Assembly (NCBI RefSeq): GCF_001277195.1
Contig: NZ_CP012268.1
Coordinates: 1,116,001-1,180,000, forward strand
DNA: 64,000 nt
Source: Cronobacter muytjensii ATCC 51329
GTDB lineage: Bacteria > Pseudomonadota > Gammaproteobacteria > Enterobacterales > Enterobacteriaceae
Direction of reading: 5' to 3'
Below the pieces are notes generated by a model. That model ran no database searches, was not told where the DNA came from, and saw only the letters and a program-made list of their open reading frames with translations. A program made the translations under genes and the position numbers. Shown here piece after piece: positions 61,304-64,000 of this stretch (position 1 is the first letter of the stretch; each line of letters starts with the position of its first letter).

Positions 61304-61783
61304 ATGTTTTTAAGTCAGGAAGATTTTGCCACCGTGGTGCGCTCCACGCCGCTTATCTCCATCGATCTGATTGTCGAAAACGAGCAGGGGGAGTTCCTGC
61401 TCGGTCATCGCACCAATCGTCCGGCGCAGGGCTTCTGGTTCGTGCCTGGCGGTCGGGTTCAGAAAGATGAGCCGCTGGCGCAGGCGTTTGAACGCCTGAC
61501 GCAGGCGGAGCTTGGCAAACGCTTTTCGATGCCGGAAGGAGAGTTTTACGGCGTCTGGCAGCACTTCTATGACGACAACTTCTCCGGGACCGACTTCACG
61601 ACCCATTACATCGTGCTGGGTTTCCGGCTGCGCGTAAACGCGGAGGCGCTCAACCTGCCCAAAGAGCAGCACGAAGCCTACCGCTGGCAGTCGCCCGCCT
61701 CGATCGTGGCAAGTGAAGATGTGCATGACAACAGCCGCGCCTACTTTATGGCTGAACGCTTTGCCGGAGTACCGGGCTTATGA
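61304..61783 (+). CDS. gmm: GDP-mannose mannosyl hydrolase
   Basis: 159 residues, the E. coli length (wcaH). It is an atypical Nudix enzyme that hydrolyses GDP-mannose to GDP and mannose rather than cutting a pyrophosphate. The altered Nudix motif is GGRVQKDEPLAQAFERL...ELG. It may adjust GDP-mannose against GDP-fucose pools. It overlaps wcaI by four bases. Confidence 0.96.
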   Translation: MFLSQEDFATVVRSTPLISIDLIVENEQGEFLLGHRTNRPAQGFWFVPGGRVQKDEPLAQAFERLTQAELGKRFSMPEGEFYGVWQHFYDDNFSGTDFTTHYIVLGFRLRVNAEALNLPKEQHEAYRWQSPASIVASEDVHDNSRAYFMAERFAGVPGL

Positions 61784-63003
61784 AAATCCTGGTTTACGGC
61801 ATCAACTACTCGCCGGAGCTGACCGGTATCGGTAAGTACACCGGCGAGATGGTGGAATGGATGGCCCGTCAGGGCCATGAGGTGCGGGTCATTACCGCAC
61901 CGCCATACTACCCGGCCTGGAAAGTGGGGGAGAACTACTCCTCCTGGCGCTGGCGCAAAGAGCAGGGCGCCGCCACGGTGTGGCGCTGCCCGCTTTATGT
62001 CCCGAAACAGCCTTCTACGTTAAAACGCCTGATCCATCTCGGCAGCTTTGCAGCCAGCTCGTTCTTCCCGCTGCTGGCCCAGCGTCGCTGGAAGCCGGAT
62101 CGCATCATCGGCGTGGTGCCGACACTGTTTTGTACGCCGGGCATGCGCCTGCTGGCGAAGCTCTCCGGCGCGAAAACCGTGTTGCACATTCAGGATTACG
62201 AAGTGGACGCCATGCTCGGTCTTGGCATGGCGGGCCGCGGCAAGGGGGGCAAAATCGCCCGTCTCGCCAGCCGTTTTGAGCGCAGCGGTCTGCATAACGT
62301 CGATAACGTGTCGACCATTTCGCGCTCCATGATGAACAAAGCCAAAGAAAAAGGGGTCCCTGCGGAGCGCGTGATTTTCTTCCCGAACTGGTCCGAAGTG
62401 GCGCGGTTCCGGGATGTGAAAACCGAAGACGTCGACGCGCTGCGCCGCGAGCTGGGTCTGCCTGCGGATAAAAAAATCATCCTCTACTCCGGCAACATCG
62501 GGGAGAAACAGGGGCTGGAAAACGCCATTGAAGTGGCGGCCCGCTTTACCGACCAGCCGTGGATTTTCGCGATTGTCGGCCAGGGCGGCGGCAAAGCGCG
62601 CCTCGAAAAAATGGTCGCGGAGCGCGGGCTCACTAACGTGCGGTTCTTCCCGCTACAGCCTTATGAAGCGCTCCCGGCGCTGCTCAAGATGGCGGATTGC
62701 CATCTGGTGATTCAAAAGCGCGGCGCAGCCGACGCGGTTCTGCCGTCCAAGCTCACCAATATTCTGGCGGTGGGCGGCAATGCGGTTATCACGGCGGAGA
62801 GCGACACCGAGCTCGGACAGCTCTGTATCGCGGAGCCTGGCATCGCCGTCTGCGTGGAGCCAGAGTCGGTCGACGCGCTGGCGGCAGGGATCGAAAGCGC
62901 CCTGGCGCTGCCCAAAGACAACACGGTGGCACGTGAATATGCCGAACGCACGCTCGAAAAAGAGAACGTGTTAAGCCAATTTATCGCTGATATTCGGGGT
63001 TAA
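61780..63003 (+). CDS. wcaI: Colanic acid glycosyltransferase WcaI
   Basis: 407 residues, the E. coli length. GT4 family with GINYSPELTGIGKYTGEM at the start and a GT-B C-terminal half containing LYSGNIGEKQGLENAIE and a ILAVGGNAVITAE nucleotide-sugar region. In E. coli it is regarded as one of the fucosyltransferases of the repeat. manC follows after 3 bases. Confidence 0.94.
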   Translation: MKILVYGINYSPELTGIGKYTGEMVEWMARQGHEVRVITAPPYYPAWKVGENYSSWRWRKEQGAATVWRCPLYVPKQPSTLKRLIHLGSFAASSFFPLLAQRRWKPDRIIGVVPTLFCTPGMRLLAKLSGAKTVLHIQDYEVDAMLGLGMAGRGKGGKIARLASRFERSGLHNVDNVSTISRSMMNKAKEKGVPAERVIFFPNWSEVARFRDVKTEDVDALRRELGLPADKKIILYSGNIGEKQGLENAIEVAARFTDQPWIFAIVGQGGGKARLEKMVAERGLTNVRFFPLQPYEALPALLKMADCHLVIQKRGAADAVLPSKLTNILAVGGNAVITAESDTELGQLCIAEPGIAVCVEPESVDALAAGIESALALPKDNTVAREYAERTLEKENVLSQFIADIRG

Positions 63004-63006
63004 GCC

Positions 63007-64000
63007 ATGAGTCAGTCAAAACTCTTTCCGGTAATTATGGCAGGGGGCTCCGGCAGCCGTCTGTGGCCGCTTTCCCGCGTGCTTTACCCAAAACAGTTCC
63101 TCTGCCTGAAAGGGGATCTGACAATGCTTCAGACCACCGTCTGCCGCTTAAACGGCGTGCAGTGCGAAAGCCCGGTGGTTATCTGCAACGAACAGCATCG
63201 TTTTATCGTCGCCGAGCAGTTGCGCCAGCTGAACAAGCTCACCGAAAACATCATTCTTGAGCCTGCCGGACGCAATACCGCGCCGGCCATCGCTCTGGCG
63301 GCGCTGGCGGCGAAACGCAACAGCCCGGACACCGATCCGCTGATGCTGGTGCTGGCGGCCGATCACATGATTCAGGACGAAGACGCGTTTCGCAGCGCCG
63401 TGCGCGCCGCGATGCCGTTCGCTGAGAGCGGCAAGCTGGTGACCTTCGGCATCGTGCCGAATCTGCCGGAAACCGGCTACGGCTACATCCGCCGCGGCGA
63501 GGTGTGCAACCCGGAGGTGGCGGTTGACGCCGTCGCCTTCAGCGTGGCGCAGTTCGTAGAAAAACCGGATCTGGAGACCGCCCGCTCTTATGTCAACAGC
63601 GGCGAATATTACTGGAACAGCGGCATGTTCTTGTTCCGTGCCGGCCGTTATCTGGAAGAGCTGGCGAAATACCGCCCGGACATTCTGGATGCCTGTGAAA
63701 AAGCCATGGGCACGGTTGACCCCGATCTCGACTTTATCCGCGTTGATGAAGAAGCCTTCCTGGCCTGCCCGGAAGAGTCTATCGACTACGCCGTGATGGA
63801 AAAAACCGCCGACGCGGTCGTGGTGCCGATGGACGCGGGCTGGAGCGATGTCGGCTCCTGGTCATCGCTGTGGGAAATCTCCAACCGATCGCCGGAAGGC
63901 AACGTGCATCACGGCGACGTGATTTCGCACAACACCGAGAACAGCTACGTCTATGCCGAATCCGGTCTGGTGACGACCGTCGGCGTGAAAGATCTCGTCG
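63007..64000 (+). CDS. manC: Mannose-1-phosphate guanylyltransferase (partial)
   Basis: The first 331 residues are present; the 3' part lies beyond the window. It makes GDP-mannose from mannose-1-phosphate and GTP, feeding Gmd and Gmm. The pyrophosphorylase signature PVIMAGGSGSRLWPLSR with KQF follows the start, then the active-site FVEKPD and GYIRRGE stretches. Also known as cpsB. manB would be expected next. Confidence 0.96.
   Translation, partial: MSQSKLFPVIMAGGSGSRLWPLSRVLYPKQFLCLKGDLTMLQTTVCRLNGVQCESPVVICNEQHRFIVAEQLRQLNKLTENIILEPAGRNTAPAIALAALAAKRNSPDTDPLMLVLAADHMIQDEDAFRSAVRAAMPFAESGKLVTFGIVPNLPETGYGYIRRGEVCNPEVAVDAVAFSVAQFVEKPDLETARSYVNSGEYYWNSGMFLFRAGRYLEELAKYRPDILDACEKAMGTVDPDLDFIRVDEEAFLACPEESIDYAVMEKTADAVVVPMDAGWSDVGSWSSLWEISNRSPEGNVHHGDVISHNTENSYVYAESGLVTTVGVKDLV

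Overview
The window is chromosomal DNA of a GC-rich member of the Enterobacteriaceae. Gene order and protein lengths follow the Escherichia coli metG-mrp, thiMD, mdtABCD-baeSR, udk-dcd-asmA and colanic acid regions. The absence of some E. coli genes (for example yegP) and the added islands fit a relative such as Cronobacter. That genus assignment is an inference from overall resemblance, not a database match.

Left part (1-20.3 kb). A partial mlrA and metG are read leftward. An AT-rich insert between metG and mrp carries an HD-GYP phosphodiesterase gene and a GGDEF cyclase gene, that is, opposing c-di-GMP enzymes in tandem. Then come mrp, a GNAT acetyltransferase, the pyruvate-sensing btsSR pair and a chemoreceptor. 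A two-gene AT-rich island (12.0-13.8 kb) follows. It resembles a membrane-active toxin with a membrane immunity protein, is preceded by a good RcsAB box, and is bracketed by two near-identical copies of a terminator. Next are an ABC-F gene with a short upstream ORF, an rcnB homologue, and a second AT-rich island (16.6-20.3 kb). This island holds a lipoprotein, small membrane proteins, a YadA-anchor trimeric autotransporter gene broken by one frameshift, and an unexplained structured inverted-repeat element.

Middle part (20.3-50 kb). A TPP riboswitch controls thiMD, followed by fbaB, yegS, the sRNA gene cyaR with a CRP site, and trhP (yegQ). The envelope-stress efflux operon mdtABCD-baeSR runs leftward. 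A HigBA-type toxin-antitoxin pair sits next to mdtA, then yegD, alkA, the multi-domain cyclase dgcE, udk, dcd, asmA and yegH. A 227-bp non-coding repeat occurs twice (23.3 and 26.3 kb), each copy starting with a REP-like palindrome.

Right part (50-64 kb). The colanic acid operon runs rightward: wza-wzb-wzc-wcaABCDEF-gmd-fcl-gmm-wcaI-manC, with manC cut by the window edge. Its long leader has candidate RcsAB boxes and a clear JUMPstart/ops element. Wza, Wzb and Wzc export and control the polymer. WcaA, C, E and I are glycosyltransferases, WcaB and F acetyltransferases, and WcaD the polymerase. ManC, Gmd and Fcl supply GDP-fucose, and Gmm hydrolyses GDP-mannose.

Themes linking the window are c-di-GMP and capsule control (MlrA, HD-GYP, two GGDEF proteins, an Rcs-type site outside the capsule operon) and the cell envelope (Mdt pumps, AsmA, adhesin, colanic acid).
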